Below, in pieces: positions 7,916-17,085 of a DNA stretch of 64,000 nucleotides. Every line of letters starts with the position of its first letter. Position 1 is the first letter of the stretch. The notes under the pieces are model-generated. The model searched no databases. It saw only the letters and a program-made list of their open reading frames with translations, and was not told the origin of the DNA. Source of the DNA: Bacteroidota bacterium (GTDB lineage Bacteria; Bacteroidota; Ignavibacteria; Ignavibacteriales; Melioribacteraceae); NCBI GenBank assembly GCA_018818065.1, contig JAHISV010000011.1, forward strand, positions 1 to 64,000, in the 5' to 3' direction. Both the position numbers and the translations under genes were made by a program.

Positions 7916-9889
7916 ATGGCAAATATGAAACCAGGAAGCATAAATATAATACTACTACTGATTATGTTGAGTTTTACTGCCATTCGCGCAGCTCAAATTC
8001 CCGATAGTATTGCGGTTAAATTAAGTGCTCTTTCTAAAGCCGAGCAAGTAGAATTGCTTGGTCAGCTTTGTTGGAATAATAGAGTAAATAATACCGAAAT
8101 ATCTATCGAGTATGGTGAGAGAGGGCTGAAACTCGCCACGGAAGAGGAGTTATTTAACAAAGTAGCGCAAATTGGTAATTTCCTTGGTGTTGCTTATATA
8201 AATTACAATTATAGTATCCACAAGGCATTACCATATTTTCATGATGCTTTAGAACTTTCCCTCAAAATAAAGGACTCCGTTCAAACTGCATATGCATATA
8301 ATAATCTTGGCGATGTTTATATGTTTAACAGAAACTATCCGCTTTCACTGGAATATTCGCTCAAGGCAGCAGCTTATTTTGAAAAACTTAATAACCAGAA
8401 GGGGATTTCATACAGTTATATAAATTTGGGGGAAGCTTATAGACTTCAGAAGGAGTACGAACTATCACTTTCATATTTATTTCGTTCGCTGGGAATTCGG
8501 GAAAAACTTGATAACATGTGGAATATTGCCGGAGTACTTTTTGATATTGGAGTTACCTATGCGCACATGAATGATTATGAAAAATCGCTCCATTATTATC
8601 AAGAGGCAATGCCATATTATAATAATGACACTGATTACATAGGTATTGCAAATTGTCTCTCCGGTATCGGAGAAATCCTTTATGAACAGAAAAATTATAC
8701 TCAATCACTCGAACAATTCGCTAAAGCTATTCGGATAAATATAAAAAATAATAACAACAACGGATTGGTTAGTAATTACCTTGGATGTGCCCTGGTGTAT
8801 TCCAGAACCGGCGAAGTAAACAAGGGGAAACGATACCTTGCCAAGGCTTTAAAACTGACAAATCAGTTATCCTTTTCATCCAGGATTCGTGATGTATACG
8901 AGGTATACTCGGAATTTCATTTAAATACAAAAAATTATAAAGCAGCAGCTGAAAGTTTTAAAAGATTCATTGCAGTTCACGACTCACTTCTATCATTAGA
9001 AAGAGAAATTACCATTAAAGAATTTCAGCAAAACCATGATATGAACAGACGTCTTGTTGAAATAAAATACGACCTTGAAAAGAGCGAGCTTGGTGAAGTA
9101 TATTTGAAATTCATCATGGTTCTCCTACTTGTAATAGGCGGCTTTTTATACTGGCGTTACCGAACAAATAATATTCTGAATAAAAAACTAAATCTTTCTA
9201 ATGAGGCGAAAGACAAACTCTTTAAGGTTATTTCACATGATCTAAAATCACCTTTTAATTCGCTAATGGCATTTGCCTCATTGTTGTATAAAGATTTTGA
9301 TTCTATTTCACCCGAAGAGCATAAGGAAGGATTGCGGGAAATTCAAAGTTCAGCTGATAAGGTTTACAAGTTATTGGAAAACCTTCTTGACTGGTCAAGA
9401 ATCCAGACAAATACAATGGAAGTTAACCTGCAAGTGTTGAATCCTAGGGAGATGATAATTCAGAATTGCCATCTCTATGAGAGAGCTGCAAAGAATAAAA
9501 ATATTACTCTTAAGTATAACCTACCCGACGAAGATTGTTCAATAATGGCTGATTCTCACATGTTTAGTTCGGTGATGAGAAACCTGTTAAGTAATGCTAT
9601 TAAATTCACTCCAAATGGAGGTGATATTAATGTGAGCTACAATATAAATAACGAGAAAATCCTATTTGAAGTTAACGATAACGGGATCGGAATTGAAGAT
9701 GAAATCGTTAATAATATTTTTGATAAGGACAAAAATTTATCTACGAATGGTACTAATCAAGAATCCGGCACCGGGCTAGGATTGTTACTGTGTCATGATT
9801 TTGTAACTAAAATGGGTGGAGATTTTCTTGTGGAAAGTAAAAAAGGAATAGGAAGCCGATTCTATTTTACTCTTATGCGCAGAAAATAA
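7916..9889 (+). CDS. TPR-domain sensor histidine kinase
   Basis: A membrane histidine kinase of 657 residues. In order: signal peptide (1-26); about seven periplasmic tetratricopeptide repeats (60-370) with repeating YxxLG-x-VY and SLEY/ALEL elements; a coiled segment; one membrane helix (397-414, FIMVLLLVIGGFLYW); a HisKA domain with phospho-acceptor His 441 (SHDLKSPFNSL); and an HATPase domain with N box NLLSNAIKF, G1 DNGIGI and G2 GTGLGL. The TPR sensor presumably binds a peptide or protein ligand, which is inference. No response regulator gene is adjacent. The start could be ATG 7916 (AAGGTG 11 nt upstream) or ATG 7925. Confidence 0.88.
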   Translation: MANMKPGSINIILLLIMLSFTAIRAAQIPDSIAVKLSALSKAEQVELLGQLCWNNRVNNTEISIEYGERGLKLATEEELFNKVAQIGNFLGVAYINYNYSIHKALPYFHDALELSLKIKDSVQTAYAYNNLGDVYMFNRNYPLSLEYSLKAAAYFEKLNNQKGISYSYINLGEAYRLQKEYELSLSYLFRSLGIREKLDNMWNIAGVLFDIGVTYAHMNDYEKSLHYYQEAMPYYNNDTDYIGIANCLSGIGEILYEQKNYTQSLEQFAKAIRINIKNNNNNGLVSNYLGCALVYSRTGEVNKGKRYLAKALKLTNQLSFSSRIRDVYEVYSEFHLNTKNYKAAAESFKRFIAVHDSLLSLEREITIKEFQQNHDMNRRLVEIKYDLEKSELGEVYLKFIMVLLLVIGGFLYWRYRTNNILNKKLNLSNEAKDKLFKVISHDLKSPFNSLMAFASLLYKDFDSISPEEHKEGLREIQSSADKVYKLLENLLDWSRIQTNTMEVNLQVLNPREMIIQNCHLYERAAKNKNITLKYNLPDEDCSIMADSHMFSSVMRNLLSNAIKFTPNGGDINVSYNINNEKILFEVNDNGIGIEDEIVNNIFDKDKNLSTNGTNQESGTGLGLLLCHDFVTKMGGDFLVESKKGIGSRFYFTLMRRK

Positions 9890-10071
9890 TATACTCCGCA
9901 TAATTTTTCATGCTATCACCTCCTTTTTATTCCTAACTATCTGCCTGCAGAGAAACCTGACCAGGGACAACAATATATTTCCTATAATTAAAGTTATTTC
10001 TCGATAAAATTACGGCACATATATTAAAATGAAGCGTCCTAATTGTGTACAAAGTTATTTCGGAGGAGAAA

Positions 10072-10287
10072 ATGAGCTTAAAGGAAATTTTGGAAGGTCT
10101 GGTTCAAAATAATGAGCCAATAACACTAAGTGATAGTAACAAAGAGTGGAATGCTGGCGACTTACTTCAAAAATTATCGCCAGTAATGTTAAAAAGGAAA
10201 GCACATATTCAACCGGGATTATATATTGCTGAAGTAAGTGATGCCGGTTACCTTGGTAGTGTTCTCTTTAAAATTAAGCAGATATAG
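10072..10287 (+). CDS. Uncharacterised small protein (71 aa)
   Basis: I do not recognise this protein. ATG 10072 is preceded by a strong Shine-Dalgarno site, GGAGGAG at 10062-10068, which decides the start over the upstream GTG at 10045. The product begins MSLKEILEGLVQNNEPITLS, is charged and soluble, and has no signal peptide, membrane helix or cysteine. Its second half (HIQPGLYIAEVSDAGYLGS) looks like a short beta-rich fold. It stands alone between a kinase gene and a terminator, so it is transcribed separately. Confidence 0.7.
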   Translation: MSLKEILEGLVQNNEPITLSDSNKEWNAGDLLQKLSPVMLKRKAHIQPGLYIAEVSDAGYLGSVLFKIKQI

Positions 10288-10337
10288 TTTTATAAAAATT
10301 ATTTTTACCAAATAGCTTTAATTGAATATCAACAAAG

Positions 10338-10376
10338 AAACTCCTAAAGAATGAATTTCGAGGGAGTTTTTTTTGT
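10338..10376 (+). terminator. Rho-independent terminator of the 71-aa gene
   Basis: AAACTCC (10338-10344) pairs with GGAGTTT (10363-10369), followed by an uninterrupted T run to 10374. Confidence 0.8.
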
Positions 10377-10476
10377 TTTAAACACCAAACATAGCAGCTA
10401 ATAAATAATTTCTGGGTTTGAACTAATTTAGTTATATTCAATTTCTAAATGGGTGCACTCACTAAACAATATACTT

Positions 10477-11535
10477 ATGACTGAAAAATCCGACAATCTT
10501 GAATTGCCAAATATGGAGCCGGACTATCTTGATTTTGAATCATTTGATAAACCGACTTTTACCTACTTCCCCGATGGAAAAATTAAGACAGAGACGATTT
10601 TTATCGATCGGGAAAATTTTATCAAGGAAGTGGTTTATGATAGCACGGGTAGAGTAATTAAGATTACCAATTACAAAAAAGGCGGAATTAAAATTGGTGA
10701 GCATTTCCTTGAACCTGAAGTTGTAAGAAGTGGGCTTGCATTTACATATTACCCGGATGGTGTTGTACAAAGTTTACGTTATTACGTTAATGGCAGAGTT
10801 CATTGGACAGAAAAGGTTTTTTCCAATTCCGGAAGTTTAACAGAGACAGTTAGCTATTCGAATGGGAAAAAGAAAGGACCTCATGTTATTTACTCCAAAC
10901 TGAACAAAAAATTAAGTGAAATTAATTACGAAGATAATCTGCCACACGGAGTTGCAAAATATTATTATGAAACTGGCGAGTTAAAAGCTGAAGTAAGTTT
11001 CAAAGATGGAGATAAGAGTGGAGAATCTAAAATTTACTTTGATAATGGCATACTAAAAATAAAAGAAAACTTGGAAGGAGATATAAGAACAGGAACCACC
11101 GAGACTTATTATGAAAGTGGTGGCATTAAAGAAAAGTGGAAGTTTAAAGACGGTCTGCCGAATGATGAGTGCCTCTTTTATTATTCTGACGGAAGTTTAT
11201 ACGCAAAAAGAAATTTCGAAGAAGGGAAAGAGGATGGAGTTTCCAAGTATTATTACCAAGGTAATAAAATTAAAGAGGAAATTACCTATAAGGGTGGTAG
11301 TAAGGATGGTCCATCAAGAGAATATGATCGCAGTGGAAACGTTAAAAAAGAAATTGTATATAAAGATGGAAATATTATTGCCGAGAAAAAAGTGAAAGTT
11401 GGGATTGATAGCGTAGCAAATCCTCATCTGGAAAACACAACAAAGCAGAAACTCCAAATTGCATTTAACTACTCAATGCTTTTTATTATAACATTACTCA
11501 TCATTTATGGTATTTACATCTATCTTATTTTGTAG
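10477..11535 (+). CDS. MORN_2 / YwqK-like repeat protein with C-terminal membrane anchor
   Basis: About 352 residues built almost wholly of short repeats of the MORN_2 (YwqK antitoxin-like) type. Repeated units read YY-x-(D/E/S)-G-x-(L/I)-K-x-E-x-x-(F/Y)-K-(D/G)-G, as in YYETGELKAEVSFKDG and YYESGGIKEKWKFKDG, with about ten copies between residues 25 and 310. There is no N-terminal signal peptide. A single hydrophobic helix at the extreme C-terminus (SMLFIITLLIIYGIYIYLIL) suggests a tail-anchored protein with the repeats in the cytoplasm. Repeats of this kind act in protein-protein or lipid contacts; the partner is unknown. The start is unsure: ATG 10477 and GTG 10453 are in frame and neither has a good ribosome site. 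Confidence 0.75.
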   Translation: MTEKSDNLELPNMEPDYLDFESFDKPTFTYFPDGKIKTETIFIDRENFIKEVVYDSTGRVIKITNYKKGGIKIGEHFLEPEVVRSGLAFTYYPDGVVQSLRYYVNGRVHWTEKVFSNSGSLTETVSYSNGKKKGPHVIYSKLNKKLSEINYEDNLPHGVAKYYYETGELKAEVSFKDGDKSGESKIYFDNGILKIKENLEGDIRTGTTETYYESGGIKEKWKFKDGLPNDECLFYYSDGSLYAKRNFEEGKEDGVSKYYYQGNKIKEEITYKGGSKDGPSREYDRSGNVKKEIVYKDGNIIAEKKVKVGIDSVANPHLENTTKQKLQIAFNYSMLFIITLLIIYGIYIYLIL

Positions 11536-11557
11536 TAAAATCATTGTTATTTTTACT
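11534..11557. terminator. Possible convergent terminator hairpin
   Basis: AGTAAAA (11534-11540) and TTTTACT (11551-11557) form a 7-bp AT-rich stem between two convergent genes, with A and T tracts on both sides. The stem is weak. Confidence 0.35.
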
Positions 11558-12149
11558 GCACTAATGACACACTTGTAACGTAAAAAAGTTCACAAGCGCC
11601 ATTTCCTCTATCGGTTCTTGTTAAAGAACTTTGCCAAACGAATCCATCCGGGCCTATCACTTTTACTAAATATCCGTTCAGATTTATAATTTGCCCGACA
11701 ATTGTTTCGTCCAATTGATCTGCCACGTAACCATCCGCAGGTATAATATGCATATTTGCACTGTTGTCCGAAATTACATTCCCTGCTATAGGCAGGGGGT
11801 TTGCACTCCAATAGTACCACCTTCCGGATTGGCTAATATCAATTTTATCAACTATAGTCTGATCTGACATCGGTCCCCATCCCAAAGCCAGGTCTAAAGG
11901 AGATACAACACTTCCTCTATCAAAATAATAATATTCCTTACTCAGTACCTTTGCATTCAGCTTAAATTCAGCCAGCTTACTAACAAGATAATTCTCAATC
12001 AATACTCCATCATTCACTTTAAGGTTTATTTGAATGGGTATATCCGGCACTAAAACTCCCGGTGCTTGCTTGATTAATGAATCTGGCCAAACCGCATATA
12101 TAAAAGCACTTAAGCCTATTACAATTACAATATTTGCAATTATCTTCAT
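11553..12149 (-). CDS. Uncharacterised membrane-anchored or exported protein (198 aa)
   Basis: I do not recognise the family. The N-terminus (MKIIANIVIVIGLSAFIYAV) is one membrane helix or an uncleaved signal, so most of the protein should be periplasmic. The body has a charged LKVNDGVLIENYLVSKLAEF segment, an aromatic YYYFDRGSVVSPLDLALGWG element, and a SGRWYYWSANPLPI stretch followed by a beta-rich C-terminal half with many Gly and Asp. There are three cysteine-free thirds and one Cys near the C-terminus. The open frame, its start next to the signal and its convergent position to the MORN gene support a real gene. It is monocistronic. Confidence 0.7.
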   Translation of the reverse strand: MKIIANIVIVIGLSAFIYAVWPDSLIKQAPGVLVPDIPIQINLKVNDGVLIENYLVSKLAEFKLNAKVLSKEYYYFDRGSVVSPLDLALGWGPMSDQTIVDKIDISQSGRWYYWSANPLPIAGNVISDNSANMHIIPADGYVADQLDETIVGQIINLNGYLVKVIGPDGFVWQSSLTRTDRGNGACELFYVTSVSLVQ

Positions 12150-12259
12150 AAATATGAGCTCTCAATATTGATTTGATAACAAGCGGGTTTAAAAATTTGC
12201 TTAGTTAAATGTATTTATAATGTAGTGAATATTAGGTAAATTTCAATGAAAAATGAAGA

Positions 12260-14563
12260 GTGGCACAACCATTGAATAACACTATAAACCAAAACGATGA
12301 TATTGAATTAATATTGAACTCACTCGAGGATATAATTCTCGTAATTGATTTGGATGGAATTATTTTGCGGGAATTTATATCAGAGCTGAAGTCCCCCTTA
12401 TTTACTCATTTAAAGAACTCAAGGGACAAGCACTATAAAAAAGTATTTCCAAAGAATGTGGCAGTTATGATGGAGAATGCATTACAGGATATGCTTGGGA
12501 AAGACATCGTTCGGGTTTTTGATGTAGAGTATTCTGATGGTTCGAATAAGGGATGGTATAATGTCAGATTAAACCAGATTGGTGATTATTCTGGTGAGCA
12601 AAAAGGATTTTCTGTTTTTATCAGAGATATAACACGAAGGAAAGAGGCGGAAGAAAACTACAGAATGATTTTTGAAAATGCAGTCATGGGCATATATCAA
12701 AGTACCGATGGTGAAGGCCGCCACATAAGCGCCAACCCGGCCCTGGCTGATATTTATGGTTATGAATCGGTAAATGATCTACTTGAAAGTGTTTCCAGCA
12801 TTTCCAGGCAGTTATTTGTTGATCCAGGAAAACGTGCTGAATTATTACGGATTTTGGATGAAAAGGATGAGTGTAAAAATTTTGAATCTCAGGTTTATAG
12901 AAAAAATGGTGATGTTATTTGGATATCGGAAAACGCGAAAGTAGTTAGAGATGATAATAACACTATGCTTTTTATTGTTGGAACCGTAAAAGATATTACT
13001 GAAAAAAAAATAGCTGAAGAAAAACTGCGACAGGCTAAGGAAGATTGGGAGCGTACTTTTGATGCTCTTGATGATACTATCACCATCATGAACAAAGATT
13101 TACAGATTATCAGGATGAATAAGGCAGCAAGAGAGAGAGTTAGTTTCGATCCGGGTTCCGAAACTTTATTTGGATGTAGGGATATATTTCGATGTGAGGA
13201 AGATTATTGCAGTAAATGCCCGGGCAGATTAACGGCTGAAGATGAAAAACCGCATGTAGCTGAACTCGAAAACACTTTACTCGGTAAAACGTTTTTTGTT
13301 TCAACATCGCCAAAATTTGATGATACCGGCGCATTTATCGGAGTAGTGTTCATTGCTAAAGACATTACCGAAGAAAAAAGACTTCAGCAGGAATCGGAGT
13401 ATAGATTACAACAAATTATTCAAGCGGACAAATTAAAGTCTCTTGGTGAAATGGTTGCAAGTGTTGCTCATGAGGTTAATAATCCTAACAGTTTTATTCT
13501 CTATAATGCTGCACTCTTAGAAGATACATGGAAAAAGTTCAAACCTATAATAGATCACTACCTTGATAATAATTCTGATAATACAATTCCAATTAAAGAA
13601 TACAAAGAAATGAGTAATGAATTATCAGATGTTATTGACTCTATGAGGACTGGTTCAAAAAGAATTAAAAACGTTGTCGCCAATGTTAAAGATTTTGCAA
13701 GGAGCGATGAAGGCAAGGCAAAAGTTGATATTAATTTGAACGAGGTTATTGAAAAAGCATTCGAAATAATTGGTGCAAAAGTTAGAAGATTAGTTGCTGA
13801 AGTATCCATTAGAAAAGCTGAGGGACTGCCAGTCATTAAAGGTCATTTTCAGAAAATGGAACAGGTACTGATTAACCTCATTGATAACAGTATTCAATCA
13901 ATTGCAAACAGGAAGTCGGGTAAACTGGTGGTGTCCACAAGGTTTATCAAAAGGCTTAATGCAATTCTTATTGAAGTTGAAGATAACGGCAGGGGAATAA
14001 AGAAGGAATATTTAACAAGGATATTCGAGCCTTTCTTTACCACCCGACGTGATATTGGCGGTACCGGGCTGGGCTTATCGGTTTCCTATGAAATTGTAAA
14101 TGCTCATGGGGGAAAAATAGGAGTGATTTCAAAAGAAGGTGTTGGTACGAAATTTTTAGTGATTCTTCCACTTGGCGGAGAACTTCCTGAATTGCAACCG
14201 AAGATACTGTGCGTTGATGAAGGTTTGGAGATATATAATAAAATGAGAGTTTCGTTTCTGGAGGACACTGATAAATTTGTTTCGGTAATTTCTGAGCCGG
14301 CAAATATAATGCAGTTTCTATTAGATCATCCGGAGGTTGATGTTGTCGTTATCAATATGGATATTGGTGAACTTGGATGGAGACTGGTGGAAAGAATTCG
14401 GAATATCTATCCACTGATTGAACTTATCTTTTATGCGGATGAAATTGATCTTAGTCTGGAAATTGATAAAAGGGGTATTAGCAACACCAGAGTGATGAAA
14501 GGAACTTTAGAAGTAGACGAATTAAAATTAATTTTAAATTCACTGGTTCGGCAAAAATTATGA
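12260..14563 (+). CDS. PAS-domain sensor histidine kinase with degenerate C-terminal receiver
   Basis: A soluble NtrB-like kinase of 767 residues. Three PAS domains (about 15-128, 130-255, 262-375) are followed by a HisKA domain with His 404 in VAHEVNNP and an HATPase domain (NLIDNSIQSI, EDNGRGI, GGTGLGLSVSYEIV). The third PAS has four cysteines, C306-x5-C-x4-C-x2-C ending CPGR, a pattern able to bind a metal or cluster. The last 120 residues resemble a receiver (KILCVDEG, VVVINMDIGELGW), but the phospho-acceptor Asp is replaced by Asn, so it is probably a non-phosphorylated pseudo-receiver. The start is GTG 12260 or TTG 12272; no ATG is available. The stop overlaps the start of the NtrC-type gene, so this kinase very likely phosphorylates that regulator. 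Confidence 0.85.
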   Translation: MAQPLNNTINQNDDIELILNSLEDIILVIDLDGIILREFISELKSPLFTHLKNSRDKHYKKVFPKNVAVMMENALQDMLGKDIVRVFDVEYSDGSNKGWYNVRLNQIGDYSGEQKGFSVFIRDITRRKEAEENYRMIFENAVMGIYQSTDGEGRHISANPALADIYGYESVNDLLESVSSISRQLFVDPGKRAELLRILDEKDECKNFESQVYRKNGDVIWISENAKVVRDDNNTMLFIVGTVKDITEKKIAEEKLRQAKEDWERTFDALDDTITIMNKDLQIIRMNKAARERVSFDPGSETLFGCRDIFRCEEDYCSKCPGRLTAEDEKPHVAELENTLLGKTFFVSTSPKFDDTGAFIGVVFIAKDITEEKRLQQESEYRLQQIIQADKLKSLGEMVASVAHEVNNPNSFILYNAALLEDTWKKFKPIIDHYLDNNSDNTIPIKEYKEMSNELSDVIDSMRTGSKRIKNVVANVKDFARSDEGKAKVDINLNEVIEKAFEIIGAKVRRLVAEVSIRKAEGLPVIKGHFQKMEQVLINLIDNSIQSIANRKSGKLVVSTRFIKRLNAILIEVEDNGRGIKKEYLTRIFEPFFTTRRDIGGTGLGLSVSYEIVNAHGGKIGVISKEGVGTKFLVILPLGGELPELQPKILCVDEGLEIYNKMRVSFLEDTDKFVSVISEPANIMQFLLDHPEVDVVVINMDIGELGWRLVERIRNIYPLIELIFYADEIDLSLEIDKRGISNTRVMKGTLEVDELKLILNSLVRQKL

Positions 14564-15903
14564 AATTACTTATTGTTGATGATGAATCTGAAGCACTTGT
14601 ATCCTTGAAAAGACTTTTAAGAAGAGCTGGCTATTCAGATGTAGATACTACGGAGCAGGGGAAAACTGCTGTAGAGTTAATCAGAAAAAATGAATATGAT
14701 GTTGTTCTTCTGGATCTCATCATGCCCGATCTTCATGGGATGGAAATTTTGGAAGCTACAAAACCATATAAACCCGAGACAGAATTTATTATTCTAACTG
14801 CAGTAGATGAAATGCAGACGGCCGTAAAAGCTGTTCGCTCCGGGGCATATGACTATTTAGTAAAACCAACCGAACCGGATAGAATCTTACTTGCAATTGA
14901 AAGGGCGTTTGAAAGAAAAGGGCTGAAAAGGAGTCTAAAGCTTTCACAAAACTTAGATGATGATTTGGGAATTTCTCATAACTTCTCTGAAATTGTAACC
15001 AATTCGCGCAGAATGAAAGAAGTTCTTTCCTATACGGAAATTATGGCAAAAAGTGGTAATCCAATTCTAATTACAGGGGAATCCGGCACAGGAAAAGAAC
15101 TCCTGGCTAAAGCAATTCATAAAATCAGTAACTTTTCAAAGGGACCGTTTCTCCCTGTAAATGTTGCTTCTGTACCTGAATCGTTATTCGAAAGTCAGTT
15201 TTTTGGTCATACTTCGGGTGCATTTACAGGTGCGAGAGAATTCGAAGGATATTTTAAATTAGCTAACAATGGCTCACTTTTTCTGGACGAAATTGGAGAA
15301 TTACCACTTAACCAGCAAGTTAAATTCCTTAGAGTTCTTGAAGACAAGTTGGTAACATCTCTTGGTGAAAGCACGCCCAAACCTGTTAACTTACGAATCA
15401 TTTCTGCCACAAATACCGATATTGATGAAGCCTGCAGGAATGGAAAATTCCGTCTTGATCTTTTGTACCGATTGAAGTCTGCCCACGTTCATTTACCTCC
15501 ACTAAGGGATAGAGAGGGGGACATAGAACTTTTAACAAAACATTTTATTAGCAAGTTTTCCAAAGCACATGGTAAGAGTATTTCCTCCGTTCATCCCGAA
15601 GTATTCTCCTTGTTATCGAAAAGAGCCTTCAAGGGAAATGTTCGTGAACTAGCTCAATTGCTGGAAAATGCTGTTTTGTTATCTTCGGATGATCAATTAA
15701 CACCAAAAGATATTGGTGAAGAGTTTTTTCCCTCAATCCGTGAGGATGATACTTTGCTGAGTATAAAGGAAAATACTTCAGCACATGTAAATAGAGTGCT
15801 GAATTTTACAAATGGCGATAAGAAAAAAGCAGCCGAAATATTAGGCATTTCAGTTCGACAAGTTCAAAGGCTGGTTGTAGCGCAAAAAGACTCAGAAGCG
15901 TGA
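14560..15903 (+). CDS. NtrC-family sigma-54-dependent response regulator
   Basis: A two-component activator of 447 residues. The receiver (1-120) has the acidic pair VDDE, phospho-acceptor Asp 52 (LLDLIMPDLHG) and Lys 102 (VKPTEP). The AAA+ domain (about 140-375) has Walker A GESGTGKE (173-180), the sigma-54 contact loop GAFTGA (220-225) and Walker B SLFLDEIG. A Fis-type helix-turn-helix closes the protein (KKAAEILGISVRQVQRLV). Its ATG overlaps the kinase stop as ATGA, which indicates translational coupling. It would activate sigma-54 promoters; I found no convincing GG-N10-GC site upstream of neighbouring genes, so its targets are probably elsewhere. Confidence 0.93.
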   Translation: MKLLIVDDESEALVSLKRLLRRAGYSDVDTTEQGKTAVELIRKNEYDVVLLDLIMPDLHGMEILEATKPYKPETEFIILTAVDEMQTAVKAVRSGAYDYLVKPTEPDRILLAIERAFERKGLKRSLKLSQNLDDDLGISHNFSEIVTNSRRMKEVLSYTEIMAKSGNPILITGESGTGKELLAKAIHKISNFSKGPFLPVNVASVPESLFESQFFGHTSGAFTGAREFEGYFKLANNGSLFLDEIGELPLNQQVKFLRVLEDKLVTSLGESTPKPVNLRIISATNTDIDEACRNGKFRLDLLYRLKSAHVHLPPLRDREGDIELLTKHFISKFSKAHGKSISSVHPEVFSLLSKRAFKGNVRELAQLLENAVLLSSDDQLTPKDIGEEFFPSIREDDTLLSIKENTSAHVNRVLNFTNGDKKKAAEILGISVRQVQRLVVAQKDSEA

Positions 15904-16037
15904 AAGAAATATTTAGACTAGCTTCTGGATCTCTGGATCTATCATTATTTCATGAATAAATAGGACATTCAGTTTATAAACAAAAATTGATATCTTTCTT
16001 CCACAAATAACTTAGTTTGCGAAATAGCTGGTAGTGA

Positions 16038-16964
16038 ATGATTTCTGAGAACATATATTTTTTGATTAATATTTTACTGCTGATTTTCGGTGCAAGCGGA
16101 ATTGTAATTTCAGCACTACTTTATTTCAGGAATAAGAATAAAGTTATTAAAATTTATTTCCAGGCACTTATTTACTGGACGCTCGCTCAATTCGTAACTC
16201 ATTCATTTTACTATTTTAACGAAATCATTTTTCTCCATAAGGAGAATTTGAATTTAATACTCAATGACCTTTCATTCATCTTTCTGGCTCCTTTTATCTA
16301 TCTATTATTAATTCTTGTTCATGAAATATTTAATATAAAACTTGGAGAATATGTCCCTCTCGGAATTAAAATAGCCGCACTTTTTATCATGATTCCCTGC
16401 TCTAATATCATGTACTATTTCCCGGAGGTAAAAGTCATATTTTCTGTAATAGAAATTATTAAAGGGGCACTTTTATACGGTTTACTCTACTACATCGCTT
16501 TTGATATCAATAAACATCTGGCAAGTATTTTAAATGATGATATCAGAACGATTTTCAGATTTGTATTTTATCTTCAGATGATTTTTTATCCTATGATGAT
16601 AATCGAAAGTGTTTTCTTTTTTGATAGAATTTATCCCTTCGGCATCAGTGCAGTAACACTTTTTTACGCAACGGTCAATGTACTTTGGCTCTATTTTGTA
16701 AGTAGATATCTTCACCTTCCGGAAATAAAACTAATTTCGGAAGATGATGAGTTTGACAACTATTTTGCCATCTACAAGATAACCAAACGCGAAATGGAGG
16801 TAGTAAGACTGCTTCTCAGAGGAATGAGCTACGAACAGATAGCTGGTCAGTTATTCATCACTCTCGAAACCGTAAAAACACATGTCAATAATATTTACAA
16901 AAAATCTGACGTAAACAGTAAGATTGACCTTTCCAACCTTGTCCAAAAATGTAAAAACAGCTAA
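16038..16964 (+). CDS. Membrane-bound LuxR-family transcriptional regulator
   Basis: 308 residues in two parts. Residues 1-230 hold about seven hydrophobic helices (for example INILLLIFGASGIVISALLY and DLSFIFLAPFIYLLLIL), and residues 240-305 form a GerE/LuxR helix-turn-helix (ITKREMEVVRLLLRGMSYEQIAGQLFI then ETVKTHVNNIYKK). The membrane part resembles seven-helix sensor regions and would place the DNA-binding domain at the inner membrane face. It lies 121 nt upstream of a TonB receptor gene on the same strand, so it may control that receptor, which is inference from position. There is no clear Shine-Dalgarno site. The DNA-binding part is certain; the signal is unknown. Confidence 0.85.
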   Translation: MISENIYFLINILLLIFGASGIVISALLYFRNKNKVIKIYFQALIYWTLAQFVTHSFYYFNEIIFLHKENLNLILNDLSFIFLAPFIYLLLILVHEIFNIKLGEYVPLGIKIAALFIMIPCSNIMYYFPEVKVIFSVIEIIKGALLYGLLYYIAFDINKHLASILNDDIRTIFRFVFYLQMIFYPMMIIESVFFFDRIYPFGISAVTLFYATVNVLWLYFVSRYLHLPEIKLISEDDEFDNYFAIYKITKREMEVVRLLLRGMSYEQIAGQLFITLETVKTHVNNIYKKSDVNSKIDLSNLVQKCKNS

Positions 16965-17085
16965 AAAACACATGGCGAGTTCTCGCTATTTACATAAAGA
17001 CTTTCTTTTTCAACATTTCTAGCTATTCCATCCCTCTGCAAAATAAACTTTATTTCGGCAGGTTTTTTAACGAATGGAGAAAGAA

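Noticed and set aside
9915..9928. ATCACCTCCTTTTT as a 16S rRNA fragment
   Set aside because: Only the 3' tail matches; no other rRNA sequence is adjacent.
12259..12275. TGGCACAACCATTGA as a sigma-54 promoter of the kinase gene
   Set aside because: It overlaps the only usable start codons, and the -12 GC is missing.
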